Positions 1-8,344 of a stretch of 64,000 nt of DNA are shown piece after piece; position 1 is the first letter of the stretch, and the number at the start of each line of letters is the position of its first letter. The DNA is from Streptomyces bottropensis ATCC 25435 (lineage in GTDB: Bacteria; Actinomycetota; Actinomycetes; Streptomycetales; Streptomycetaceae): positions 8,825,519 to 8,889,518 of the forward strand of contig NZ_KB911581.1 of assembly GCF_000383595.1 (NCBI RefSeq), given 5' to 3'. The notes under the pieces were generated by a model that worked only from the letters and a program-made list of their open reading frames with translations, was not told the DNA's origin and made no database searches. A program made the position numbers and the translations under genes.

Positions 1-3000
1 GCCGGTGTCGACGCGACGGGCAACGCGCCCATGTCCGCCGGCGGTTACATGGACAACACCGTCGTGGTGGCGGCCGCGCAGCGCGGCGAGGTCGTACGCA
101 TCGAGGTGCGCGGGCCGTACGCCGGGGGAGACCCGGTGCACCAGCCGATCGTCCAGGGGATCGTGCGGGCGCACGGCGGTGTGCTCCAGACGGTCGAGGT
201 GCCGGGGATGAGCGGCAGCGCCTATGTGCTGGAGGTGCCGCTCGGTGGCGGTGCCGGGGCCGTGCCCGCCGCCCCGATGCCCGCGGTGGTGGGCGCCGAG
301 GCCGACTCCGCTCCCCTCGCCACCGGTGCCGAGGTCGCTCTGCCCGAGCAGGCCGCCGGTGGCGGGCGCAGGCGGGCGCGGCGGTCGTCGGTGGACGCGT
401 TCCTGGAGAGTGAGGACGCTCCCGAGGGCCAGGAGCCCGAGGCCGCGGTCGCCCCCACCGGTCGGCGCAGGCGCCGGGCGGAGGAGGCGGCGGTCGCGGC
501 TGGTGCGGCTGGTGCGGCTGACGGTGGTGCCGAGGGGCTCGTGCCCGCGCCGGGTGCCCAGGCCGAGGACGCCGGGGGCAGCGGGCGGCGGCGCGGACGG
601 GGTATCGCCATCGAAGCCGCCGGCGAGTCCGTGGCCGCCGAGGGCGCTGTCGTCACGGCGGCCGAGCACGCGGCGGGTGCCGCGGCCACCGCCAACGGAC
701 TGGGGGGAACGGTGCCGCCCCAGGGCGTGCCCGCGCCCGGCGGGCGACGCGCGCGCCGGGAGCCCGCCGCCGCGCAGAACGCCTTGCCGGCGGCGCTGCC
801 CCCGGGCACGAGCCCCGGCGGTGAGGCGAGCGCCGCCGAAGCCGATTCCGGTGCGGAGGGCGGCGCTCAACAGCCCACCGGACGCCGTCGTCGGGCTCTC
901 GCCAGCGCGGAGGAGCGCGCCGCCGCGCCCGAGCCGGGGCCGCGAGCCGTCTTCGCGCTGCCGCCGGCCGAGGCCGACCGGGGACCCGAGTACGCGCAGG
1001 CGGTCGGGCTCGGTCCGGTGCCCCCGCCCGCGGGGCCGGGCGCGCCCGGCACGCCGATGCCCATGCCCATGCCCATGCCTCTGCCCGCTGGAACGGCCGC
1101 GCCGGCCTCGTCCGCCACGCCTGCCGTCCCCGCCGTGCCCTCCGTGCCCGTGCAGGGTGGCCAGGGGGCGACCGGCTCGGGCGGGGGGCAGGTCCCGGCC
1201 GCTGGAGGCCGGCCGGTCGCTGGTGGAGGGGCGGTCCCCGCTGGGGGGCCGGTTCCCGCCGGGGGACTCTCGCAGGCCGGGGGAGTTGTGCCCGCTGGTG
1301 GGCCCGCCCTCGCCGTAGGGCCGGTGCCTGCCGCCGGGGTCGGACAGCAGCTCCCCCAGGCCGTTGCGGGCCAGGCCCCCGGTGCCGGTCAGGGCGTTGT
1401 CGCCGGCCAGGGCCCGGGTGCCGCGCAGGGCCCGGGTGCCGCGCAGGCACCCGGTACGGGACAAGCCCCCGGCGCGGGACAGGTCCCCGCCGCGGGTCAG
1501 CACGCGGGCATGCCGGCCGGTGGCGTGGACGACGGCCGGCATGACACCGCGCCCCACTCCGCAGCCGACGACCACACACCTCCGCAGCCACACCCGATGC
1601 CCACGGGCCGCCGCCGGGCGGTACGGCAGTCCGCTCCCCAGCAGGGCGACGGCGTGGCCATGACGGCGACCGCGCAAGGGGTGCCGGTACAGGGCGGCGC
1701 CCCGGCACAGGGGATTCCCCCGCAGGGAGGCCCGGGCCGGCAGGCGCCCGCACAGGGTGCGGCGGTGGCCGCCGCCGCCCAGCCCGTCACCGCCCAGAAC
1801 GTCCCGGGCGGCCCGCAGCCCGTCCCCGTCCAGGGCGTGCAGGCCGTTCCGCAACAGGTGCCCGGCCAGGCCGTCGCCGCTGCTCCCGGTCAGCTCGCCC
1901 CCGCCGCGGTCGCGGCCGGGCAGCCCGTCGCTCCGCCGGGGGTCGCTCAGGGCGCGGCCCAGGCGGCCGTGGGACAGGCTCTCACCGGGCAGGCGGCCAC
2001 CGGCCAGGACCTCGCCGTCCAGGCCGGCGCCGGACAGGTCACCCCCGGGCAACCCGCTGTCGGGCAGCCCGTCGCCGCACAGGGCGCCGTCCCGCCGCAA
2101 GGGGCCCCCGGGGTCCCGCAGCAGGCGCCCGCACAGGCCGGAGCCCTCGGCCAGGCCGTCCTCGGGCAGTCCGTCCTCGTGTCCGGGGTCCAGGGCGTCC
2201 AAGGGGTCCAGGCCGTGCAGGGCGTACCGGGTGCGCAGCCGGTTCAGGGCGTCCAGCCCGTTCAGGCCCCCGGCGCCCAGCAGGCTGCCCCCGCTCAGGG
2301 CGCGCGCCAGCCCCAGTCCTGGCCCGACGCCCGCCACGAGACCTCCGGCGCGGGCATCCCCGTAGCCGCTCCGCAGGCGCCGCTGCCCCCGCAGTCCACT
2401 CCCTCCTCGGGTACCCCGCTGCCGCCGGAGGTCGCCGTCCAACAGCCGCGCGCCGCGCAGCCGTTGCCCGCCGAAGCCATGGCTCCGCCCCAGGCCCGGC
2501 CCGCACCGGCGGCCCAGGCCCCGGCACCCGCCGCCGCTCCTCTCGACCCCAACTCCACCCACGGGCGGGCGATCAGCGTGCGGACGCTCGGCCAAGGCGT
2601 CCCCTTCTCCCGCCAGGCCGGCCCTCAGGCACAGGCGCAGGCCGGTGCGCAGCCAGGGACCGGAGCCACGCCCGCCCCGAACCAGCCCGGTGGATCGGGC
2701 CGGCGCCGCAAGCTCGGGACACCGCCGCAGCCGACCGGCGACCGCCCCGAGACCGCCGCGCGCCCCCACCCGCAGTCCACCCCGACGAACGGCACCGGCT
2801 TCCGCGTCGGCACCGGCCAGACCCCGCCCCCGGCCCGGACGGCCCCGCCGCAGCAGGCCGCCGCGCAGGTGTCGCAGCCGTCGATCGCCGGGCAGGCCCC
2901 GCTGCCCGCGCAGCCCTCGCTCGCCGGGCAGGTCCCCCTCCCGCCGCAGCCGTCCCTGGCCGGGCAGTCCCGGCTGACGGGCCGTACGGAGGGCGCCGGG

Positions 3001-3843
3001 CGGTCGTACGCCATAGGGGCGCCCGACGAGAACGCGGACGAAGGTCCCGAGCCGCTCGACGGACCCGGCGGTGCGGTGGAGATTCCCGACCGGCCGCATC
3101 CGCAGCCGATGGACGACGAGTTGCCGCCGGAGCCGCTGGACAACCCGCGACGGCTGCTGGTGTGGCCCGCACCGGACGCCGCGACCCACCAGGCCCTCAG
3201 CGACCGCGGCTACCGGCCCGTGATCGTGAACTCCCGCGAGGACGTGGACGCGCAGATCGCCGCCTACCCGGCCGCCCTGTTCGTCGATCCGCTGACCGGG
3301 CCCATCACCCGTACGGCACTGCAGTCGCTGCGCCAGGCCGCCGTGGCCGCCGAGGTCCCCGTCCTCGTGACGGCCGGGCTCGGCCAGGCGACGCGTGAGG
3401 CGGCCTACGGTGCCGACCCGGCCATCCTGCTGAAGGCGCTGGCGCCGCGCGACTCCGAGCAGCACCCGCCGCGTGTCCTGCTCATCGAGGAGCACGCGGA
3501 GATCGCGCTCGCCCTCACCACGACGCTGGAGCGGCGTGGCATGCAGGTCGCGCGGGCCGCGTCCGACGCGGACGCCGTCACGCTGGCCGCACAGATGCGA
3601 CCCAACCTGGTGGTGATGGACCTGTTGCAGGTGCACCGCCGCCAGGCCGGGATCATCGACTGGCTGCGGACGAACGGCCAGTTGAACCGGACCCCGCTCG
3701 TCGTCTACACCGCCGCCGTCGACCAGTCCGAACTCCCGCGCCTGGCCTCGGGGGAGACGGTCCTCTTCCTGGCGGAGCGCTCGACGAGCACCGAGGTGCA
3801 GACCAGGATCGTGGACCTGCTGGCACGAGTCGGCACGAACTGA
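1..3843 (+). CDS. C-terminal part of a giant sensor-kinase-like protein with two receiver-like domains (5' truncated by window)
   Basis: The frame is open from base 1, so the start lies outside the window. The first ~85 residues resemble the end of a histidine-kinase ATPase domain (IVQGIVRAHGG, then a GSAYVLEVPL strand, like the G2 box and last strand). About 900 residues of low-complexity Pro/Gln/Ala/Gly sequence follow, including PMPMPMPMPLP near base 1070 and repeated GQ-rich and GRRRR patches. Two CheY-like folds end the protein. The first (from about base 3145) has FVDP, LVTAG and LLKALAP, matching the Asp/Thr/Lys positions of a receiver. The second (from about base 3470) has LLIEEH, VVMDL and VYTA but FLAERS where the conserved Lys is expected, so it is probably degenerate. 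Inference: a hybrid-type signalling protein whose linker may span a large distance. Confidence 0.8.
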   Translation, partial: AGVDATGNAPMSAGGYMDNTVVVAAAQRGEVVRIEVRGPYAGGDPVHQPIVQGIVRAHGGVLQTVEVPGMSGSAYVLEVPLGGGAGAVPAAPMPAVVGAEADSAPLATGAEVALPEQAAGGGRRRARRSSVDAFLESEDAPEGQEPEAAVAPTGRRRRRAEEAAVAAGAAGAADGGAEGLVPAPGAQAEDAGGSGRRRGRGIAIEAAGESVAAEGAVVTAAEHAAGAAATANGLGGTVPPQGVPAPGGRRARREPAAAQNALPAALPPGTSPGGEASAAEADSGAEGGAQQPTGRRRRALASAEERAAAPEPGPRAVFALPPAEADRGPEYAQAVGLGPVPPPAGPGAPGTPMPMPMPMPLPAGTAAPASSATPAVPAVPSVPVQGGQGATGSGGGQVPAAGGRPVAGGGAVPAGGPVPAGGLSQAGGVVPAGGPALAVGPVPAAGVGQQLPQAVAGQAPGAGQGVVAGQGPGAAQGPGAAQAPGTGQAPGAGQVPAAGQHAGMPAGGVDDGRHDTAPHSAADDHTPPQPHPMPTGRRRAVRQSAPQQGDGVAMTATAQGVPVQGGAPAQGIPPQGGPGRQAPAQGAAVAAAAQPVTAQNVPGGPQPVPVQGVQAVPQQVPGQAVAAAPGQLAPAAVAAGQPVAPPGVAQGAAQAAVGQALTGQAATGQDLAVQAGAGQVTPGQPAVGQPVAAQGAVPPQGAPGVPQQAPAQAGALGQAVLGQSVLVSGVQGVQGVQAVQGVPGAQPVQGVQPVQAPGAQQAAPAQGARQPQSWPDARHETSGAGIPVAAPQAPLPPQSTPSSGTPLPPEVAVQQPRAAQPLPAEAMAPPQARPAPAAQAPAPAAAPLDPNSTHGRAISVRTLGQGVPFSRQAGPQAQAQAGAQPGTGATPAPNQPGGSGRRRKLGTPPQPTGDRPETAARPHPQSTPTNGTGFRVGTGQTPPPARTAPPQQAAAQVSQPSIAGQAPLPAQPSLAGQVPLPPQPSLAGQSRLTGRTEGAGRSYAIGAPDENADEGPEPLDGPGGAVEIPDRPHPQPMDDELPPEPLDNPRRLLVWPAPDAATHQALSDRGYRPVIVNSREDVDAQIAAYPAALFVDPLTGPITRTALQSLRQAAVAAEVPVLVTAGLGQATREAAYGADPAILLKALAPRDSEQHPPRVLLIEEHAEIALALTTTLERRGMQVARAASDADAVTLAAQMRPNLVVMDLLQVHRRQAGIIDWLRTNGQLNRTPLVVYTAAVDQSELPRLASGETVLFLAERSTSTEVQTRIVDLLARVGTN

Positions 3844-3850
3844 GCCCATA

Positions 3851-3900
3851 TACGGCAGGTGGGGCGGTGTTTCACGTGAAACACCGCCCCACCTGCCGTA
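3851..3900. repeat. 50-bp perfect palindrome holding a parS site
   Basis: Bases 3851-3875 are the exact reverse complement of 3876-3900, with no loop. The palindrome lies between the stop codons of two convergent genes, where it could also act as a bidirectional terminator. Its centre is the ParB-binding sequence annotated separately. Confidence 0.95.
3869..3882. promoter_or_regulatory. parS: parS centromere site (ParB binding)
   Basis: The sequence GTTTCACGTGAAAC is an exact match to the bacterial parS consensus used by ParB in Streptomyces, where such sites cluster around oriC. It lies at the centre of a 50-bp palindrome in a convergent intergenic region. It marks the window as origin-proximal. 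ParB occupancy is inferred from the sequence match. Confidence 0.92.
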
Positions 3901-3928
3901 CGTACGGGTGCTGGATCCTCAGCACGTT

Positions 3929-5587
3929 CTAGATCTGCGTCACGTCCAGCGAGCCCTCCGCGTACTGCCTCCGGAGCACCTTCTTGTCGAACTTGCCCAC
4001 GCTCGTCTTCGGCACCGACTCGATGATCGTCCAGCGCTCGGGCAGCTGCCACTTGGCGATGTGGCCCTCATCGGCGAGGAAGGAGCGGAGGGCGGCGAAG
4101 TCGGTGGTGGAGCCCTCCTTCAACACGACCGTCGCGAGGGGGCGTTCGCCCCACTTGTCGTCCGGTACGGCGACGACGGCGGCCTCGGCGACGTCCGGGT
4201 GGGCCATGAGGGCGTTCTCCAGCTCGACGGAGGAGATCCACTCACCACCGGACTTGATGACGTCCTTGGCACGGTCGGTGAGGGTGAGGAAGCCGTCAGG
4301 GCTGATCGTGCCGACGTCACCCGTCTTCAGCCAGCCGTCCTCGCTGAACTTGTCGTCGGGGCGTACGGGTTCGGCACCCGACCCTCCGTAGTACGCGCCC
4401 GCGATCCAGGGGCCGCGGACCTCCAGCTCACCGGCGGACTCACCGTCCCAGGGCAGGCGTTCGCCACCGGGGCCGGTGAGGCGGGCCTCGACGGAGGCGG
4501 GGAAGCGGCCCTGGGTGAGGCGGTACGCGAGCTCCTCCTCCGAGTCGGCCTCGACATGGGCCGGCGGCCGGGCGATCGTGCCGAGCGGCGAGGTCTCCGT
4601 CATGCCCCAGGCGTGGCAGACGCGCATGCCCAGCTTGTCGAAGGCCTCCATGAGGGCGGGCGGGCAGGCCGAGCCGCCGATGGTGACCTGGTTGAGCGAG
4701 GAGACCTCGCGCGGGCGGGCGGTCAGCTCCGCGAGCAGGCCCTGCCAGATGGTGGGGACGGCGGCGGCGTGCGACGGCTTCAGCGTCTCGATCATCTCGG
4801 CGAGCGGGCCGGGCTGCAGGAAACGGTCCGGCATCAGCAGGTTGACGCCGGTCATGAACGTCGCGTGCGGCAGGCCCCAGGCGTTGACATGGAACTGCGG
4901 GACGACGACGAGTGAGAGGTCCGCGTCCGTCAGGCCCATGGACTGGGCCATGTTGACCTGCATGGAGTGCAGGTAGATCGAGCGGTGGGAGTAGACGACG
5001 CCCTTGGGGTCGCCGGTCGTGCCGGAGGTGTAACACATGGCCGCGGCGGAACGCTCGTCCAGCTCGGGCCAGTCGTACGTGGTCGGCTTGCCGGCGATCA
5101 GGTCCTCGTACTCGTGCACCTGCACGCTCGCTCCGGCGAGCAGCGACCGGTCGCCGGGTCCGGCGACGACGACGTGCTCCACCGGCTTGAGGTGCGGAAG
5201 GAGCGGCGCGAGGAGGGGCAGCAGCGAACCGTTGGCGATGATCACGCGGTCGGCGGCGTGGTTGACGATCCAGGCGAGCTGCTCGGGGGGCAGCCGCAGG
5301 TTGAGGGTGTGGAGGACGGCGCCCATGGAGGGGATCGCGAAGTACGCCTCCACGTGTTCCGCGTTGTTCCACATGAGTGTCGCGACGCGCTCGTCGCCGT
5401 CGACTCCGAGGTCCTCGCGCAGGGCGTGGGCCAGCTGCGCGGTGCGGGCGCCGATCTCGGCGTAGGAGCGGCGTTCGGGCTCCCCCTCGCCGGTCCAGGT
5501 GATCACCTGCGACGTCCCGTGGATGACCTGTCCGTGGGTCAGGATCCTGGAGATCAACAGCGGTACGTCCTGCATGGTGCTCAGCAC
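3929..5587 (-). CDS. Long-chain fatty-acid--CoA ligase (AMP-forming)
   Basis: A 552-residue member of the ANL superfamily, which activates a carboxylic acid as acyl-AMP and then forms the CoA thioester. The phosphate-binding motif YTSGTTGDPKG is near residue 190. WGMTETSPL is near residue 330, GWLKTGDVG near 415, and the catalytic-lysine region SVGKFDKKVLR is at the C-terminus. The start is taken at GTG 5587, with GGGAGG six bases upstream; ATG 5575 is possible. The gene is monocistronic and convergent with the kinase-like gene. A perfect 18-bp palindrome lies 58 bp upstream and is a likely TetR-type operator. The substrate is not deducible, but the nearby Ltp2/ChsH genes suggest a fatty or steroid side-chain acid. 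Confidence 0.93.
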   Translation of the reverse strand: MLSTMQDVPLLISRILTHGQVIHGTSQVITWTGEGEPERRSYAEIGARTAQLAHALREDLGVDGDERVATLMWNNAEHVEAYFAIPSMGAVLHTLNLRLPPEQLAWIVNHAADRVIIANGSLLPLLAPLLPHLKPVEHVVVAGPGDRSLLAGASVQVHEYEDLIAGKPTTYDWPELDERSAAAMCYTSGTTGDPKGVVYSHRSIYLHSMQVNMAQSMGLTDADLSLVVVPQFHVNAWGLPHATFMTGVNLLMPDRFLQPGPLAEMIETLKPSHAAAVPTIWQGLLAELTARPREVSSLNQVTIGGSACPPALMEAFDKLGMRVCHAWGMTETSPLGTIARPPAHVEADSEEELAYRLTQGRFPASVEARLTGPGGERLPWDGESAGELEVRGPWIAGAYYGGSGAEPVRPDDKFSEDGWLKTGDVGTISPDGFLTLTDRAKDVIKSGGEWISSVELENALMAHPDVAEAAVVAVPDDKWGERPLATVVLKEGSTTDFAALRSFLADEGHIAKWQLPERWTIIESVPKTSVGKFDKKVLRRQYAEGSLDVTQI

Positions 5588-5645
5588 GGCGTCCTCCCGG
5601 GGCGGCTCTGCCTACGCGGTGGTAACGGTTGCGCTGATTCTGCTC

Positions 5646-5663
5646 ACATACCGAGCGGTATGT
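5646..5663. promoter_or_regulatory. Palindromic operator upstream of the acyl-CoA ligase
   Basis: ACATACCG-AG-CGGTATGT is a perfect 8-2-8 inverted repeat, placed in the promoter region of the ligase gene. Its size and symmetry suit a TetR-family dimer of the fatty-acid or acyl-CoA responsive kind. No regulator gene is adjacent, so the cognate protein is unknown. Confidence 0.65.
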
Positions 5664-5799
5664 CACTAGGGGGCGAGATGATCGATCAGACAGAGTGACC
5701 GGTCGAGCCCGAGTTCGAGCAGAGTTCGCGTTCGATCCCTCCGGGTCGGGCCGCGCGCGTCCGTCCTCGGGCCGGGTTCCTGACCGGCCAACGAACGAC

Positions 5800-6549
5800 T
5801 CAGCGCACGGGTTCCAGCTCGGGATCCTCACGCAGCTTGCCCAGCGCCCGCGAGACCGCCGACTTCACGGTGCCGACCGAGACCCCGAGGACCTCCGCCG
5901 TCTGTACCTCGCTCAGGTCCTCGTAGTACCTGAGGACTACCATGGCCCGCTGCCGCGCCGGCAGCTTCATGATCGCCCGCCACATCGCGTCGTGCAGCGC
6001 CTGCTGCTCGGCCGGGTCGGCGGCCTGGGCCCCCTCCGGCTCCGGCATCTCGTCGCACGCGAACTCGTCCACCTTGCGCTTGCGCCACTGGGACGTGCGG
6101 GTGTTCAGCAGCGCCCGGCGCACATACCCGTCGAGGGCCCGGTGGTCCTCGATGCGCTCCCAGGCGACGTACGTCTTGGCCAGCGCGGTCTGCAGCAGGT
6201 CCTCGGCGTCGCACGGGTTCGCGGTGAGCGAGCGGGCGGTCCGCAGCAGCACCGGCTGGCGGGCCTTCACGTACGCCGAGAACGACGGGTAGGACGCGTG
6301 CGACGAGGGGTGCGACGACGGGTGCGATGTCGGGTGCGACGACGGAAGCGACAGGTTCGTCAGACCCGACAGAGCCGAGGTCGCCCGGGCCGCGGCCGAA
6401 CGGACCGAGGTCGATCGGGTCCCGGTCGACCGGCTCGCGGTCGACCGGGCCGGGGTCGACCGGGCCGGGGTCGACCGGGCCGGGGTCGGCAGGGTCCGCG
6501 ACACTGGTGCAGCGGCCTTCGAAGCGCTGGTGCAGACGGGTGTGGTCAT
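5800..6549 (-). CDS. ECF RNA polymerase sigma factor, SigE-like family, with repeat-rich N-terminus
   Basis: The C-terminal ~165 residues are a standard ECF sigma factor. Region 2 has FSAYVKARQPVLLRTARSL and CDAEDLLQTAL. Region 4 has LPARQRAMVVLRYYEDLS and a helix-turn-helix (VLGVSVGTVKSAVSRAL). The first ~80 residues are unusual: tandem RSTPA pentapeptides encoded by 15-bp units, then SSHP-type tetrapeptides. ATG 6549 is the only good start in the frame. No anti-sigma gene is adjacent; the neighbours are lipid genes. It probably initiates transcription of an unidentified regulon. The repeat tract is either a disordered extension or an upstream region wrongly included by a start that reads through it. 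Confidence 0.88.
   Translation of the reverse strand: MTTPVCTSASKAAAPVSRTLPTPARSTPARSTPARSTASRSTGTRSTSVRSAAARATSALSGLTNLSLPSSHPTSHPSSHPSSHASYPSFSAYVKARQPVLLRTARSLTANPCDAEDLLQTALAKTYVAWERIEDHRALDGYVRRALLNTRTSQWRKRKVDEFACDEMPEPEGAQAADPAEQQALHDAMWRAIMKLPARQRAMVVLRYYEDLSEVQTAEVLGVSVGTVKSAVSRALGKLREDPELEPVR
6375..6492. repeat. 15-bp tandem repeats in the 5' end of the ECF sigma gene
   Basis: Near-identical units of the form GGTCGACCGGGCCGG recur head-to-tail, with the last copies almost perfect. They encode RSTPA/RSTAS/RSTGT pentapeptides. A second array of 12-bp units (GGGTGCGACGAC type) at about 6308-6350 encodes the Ser/His tetrapeptides. Unit lengths are multiples of three, so expansion keeps the frame. 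Confidence 0.85.
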
Positions 6550-6767
6550 GGCTCCACGCTAGGAGCGGGCCGCGCCCGGCGGATCGGCCGCAGGTCCCGA
6601 AGGCGAATCCCCCTCAGGTTGTAGGAGTGGGGCGGACCCCACCTACTGAAGGTGGATGAACGGCCCCCAGGTACTGAGGGTGTACCCCTGAGAATCACCT
6701 GCCCAGGGTGTACGGCACCGGACCCCGAGGTGCCCGAAAACCCCCTCAGCCGTCACATCCCGCCCCC

Positions 6768-7934
6768 TCACCCGTCCCTCCCCAGGACCAACCCCGAGGT
6801 CGGCACCCCGGTGCCCGCGGTGACGAGCGCCCGCTCGGCGCCGGGAACCTGGTTCACGGAGGTGCCCCGCAACTGCCGTACCGCCTCCGCGATGCCGTTC
6901 ATCCCGTGCAGATACGCCTCGCCGAGCTGCCCGCCATGGGTGTTGATCGGCAGCCGTTCCTCGGCGACGAAGTCCGCGGCCTCCCCCGGCCCGCAGAACC
7001 CGAACTCCTCCAGCTGCATCAGCACGAACGGCGTGAAGTGGTCGTACAGGATGCCCACGTCGATGTCGTCCGGGCCCAGCCCCGAGGTCCGCCGGAGCTG
7101 GCGGGCGACGACGCCCATCTCCGGCAGCCCGGTGAGATCGCCGTCGTAGAAGCCGGTCATCTGCTGCTGCGCCCGGCCCGCCCCCTGCGCCGCCGCCACG
7201 ACCACGGCGGGCGGCTTCGGCAGATCCCGCGCGCGCTCCACCGAGGTCACGATGAGCGCCTGGCCGCCGTCCGTCTCCTGGCAGCAGTCCAGCAGCCGCA
7301 GCGGCTCGGCGATCCAGCGCGAGGCCGCGTGCTCGTCGAGGGTGATGGGGCGGCCGTGGAAGTACGCCGCCGGGTTCGTCGCCGCGTACTTCCGGTCGAC
7401 GACGGCCACATGTCCGAACGCCTCGGGGGTCAGCCCGTACGCGTACAGGTAGCGCTGCGCCGCCATCGCGACCCAGGAGGCGGGCGTGAGCAGCCCGAAC
7501 GGGAGCGTCCAGCCGAGCGCCACGCCCTCCGCCGACGGCTCCCGGTGCCGTACGCCCGACCCGAACCGCCGTCCCGAACGCTCGTTGAACGCCCGGTAGC
7601 AGACCACGACCTCCGCCACGCCCGTCGCGACCGCGAGCGCCGCCTGCTGGACGGTCGCGCACGCGGCGCCGCCCCCGTAGTGGACGCGTGAGAAGAAGGA
7701 CAGCTCACCGATGCCAGCCGCCTGCGCGACCGTGATCTCCGGACTCGTGTCCATCGTGAACGTCACCATCCCGTCCACGTCCGCCGGCGCCAGCCCCGCG
7801 TCGTCGAGCGCCGCCCGCACCGCCTCCACGGCCAGCCGCAGCTCACTGCGGCCCGAGTCCTTGGAGAAGTCGGTCGCGCCGATCCCGACGATCGCGGCAC
7901 GACCACCGAGCCGGTCCTTGGTTCGTACGCTCAT
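6768..7934 (-). CDS. Lipid-transfer/thiolase-fold protein, Ltp2-like aldolase
   Basis: 388 residues of the non-condensing thiolase superfamily (SCP-x/Ltp). AAIVGIGATDFSKDSGRSE opens the protein, HYGGGAACATVQQAALAV sits where thiolases place the nucleophile, and GGQLGEAYLHGMNGIAEAVRQL is near the C-terminus. In actinobacterial steroid catabolism Ltp2 partners the DUF35 domain of ChsH2 and splits the hydroxylated side-chain CoA ester by retro-aldol reaction. Here the start overlaps the MaoC stop as ATGA, and MaoC overlaps the MaoC-DUF35 gene the same way, so the three are translationally coupled. Family assignment is firm; a steroid substrate is inferred from gene order. Confidence 0.9.
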   Translation of the reverse strand: MSVRTKDRLGGRAAIVGIGATDFSKDSGRSELRLAVEAVRAALDDAGLAPADVDGMVTFTMDTSPEITVAQAAGIGELSFFSRVHYGGGAACATVQQAALAVATGVAEVVVCYRAFNERSGRRFGSGVRHREPSAEGVALGWTLPFGLLTPASWVAMAAQRYLYAYGLTPEAFGHVAVVDRKYAATNPAAYFHGRPITLDEHAASRWIAEPLRLLDCCQETDGGQALIVTSVERARDLPKPPAVVVAAAQGAGRAQQQMTGFYDGDLTGLPEMGVVARQLRRTSGLGPDDIDVGILYDHFTPFVLMQLEEFGFCGPGEAADFVAEERLPINTHGGQLGEAYLHGMNGIAEAVRQLRGTSVNQVPGAERALVTAGTGVPTSGLVLGRDG

Positions 7935-8344
7935 GCGACTTCCCCTGTCGTGGGGGCTTCGGGGAGCGTGACCGTGACCGTTCCGGTGACGTGTCGGCCG
8001 ATGCCGTTCTCGCCGATGATCCTGACTGTGGCGGTACGGCCGTCCGTCGCCTCGACCGTGCCGGTCAACACCATCGTGTCCCCCGGGTAGTTGGGTGCCC
8101 CGAGCCGGATGGCGACCTTGCGGAGGACGGCGGTCGCACCGAAGTGATCGGTGACGTACCGGCCCACCAGCCCGTTCGTCGTCAGGATGTTCATGAACAC
8201 GTCCGGCGACCCGCGCCGCCGCGCCAACTCGGGGTCGTGGTGCACGTCCTGGTAGTCGCGCGAGGCGATCGCCCCCGCGACGACGAGCGTGCGCGTGATC
8301 TCGATCTCCAGCGACGGCAGCCCGTCCCCGACCCGGGCCCTCAT
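7931..8344 (-). CDS. MaoC-family hydratase, ChsH1-like
   Basis: A single hot-dog domain of 137 residues. The motif DYQDVHHD near residue 30 carries the Asp/His pair expected in the (R)-hydratase-type active site of ChsH1. In the known system ChsH1 and ChsH2 form a heterocomplex that hydrates an enoyl-CoA side-chain intermediate before Ltp2 cleaves it. Overlapping stops and starts with both neighbours support a stoichiometric complex. Confidence 0.88.
   Translation of the reverse strand: MRARVGDGLPSLEIEITRTLVVAGAIASRDYQDVHHDPELARRRGSPDVFMNILTTNGLVGRYVTDHFGATAVLRKVAIRLGAPNYPGDTMVLTGTVEATDGRTATVRIIGENGIGRHVTGTVTVTLPEAPTTGEVA

Noticed and set aside
3851..3900. Ordinary rho-independent terminator only
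   Set aside because: No loop, and the centre is an exact parS sequence, which a simple terminator would not require.
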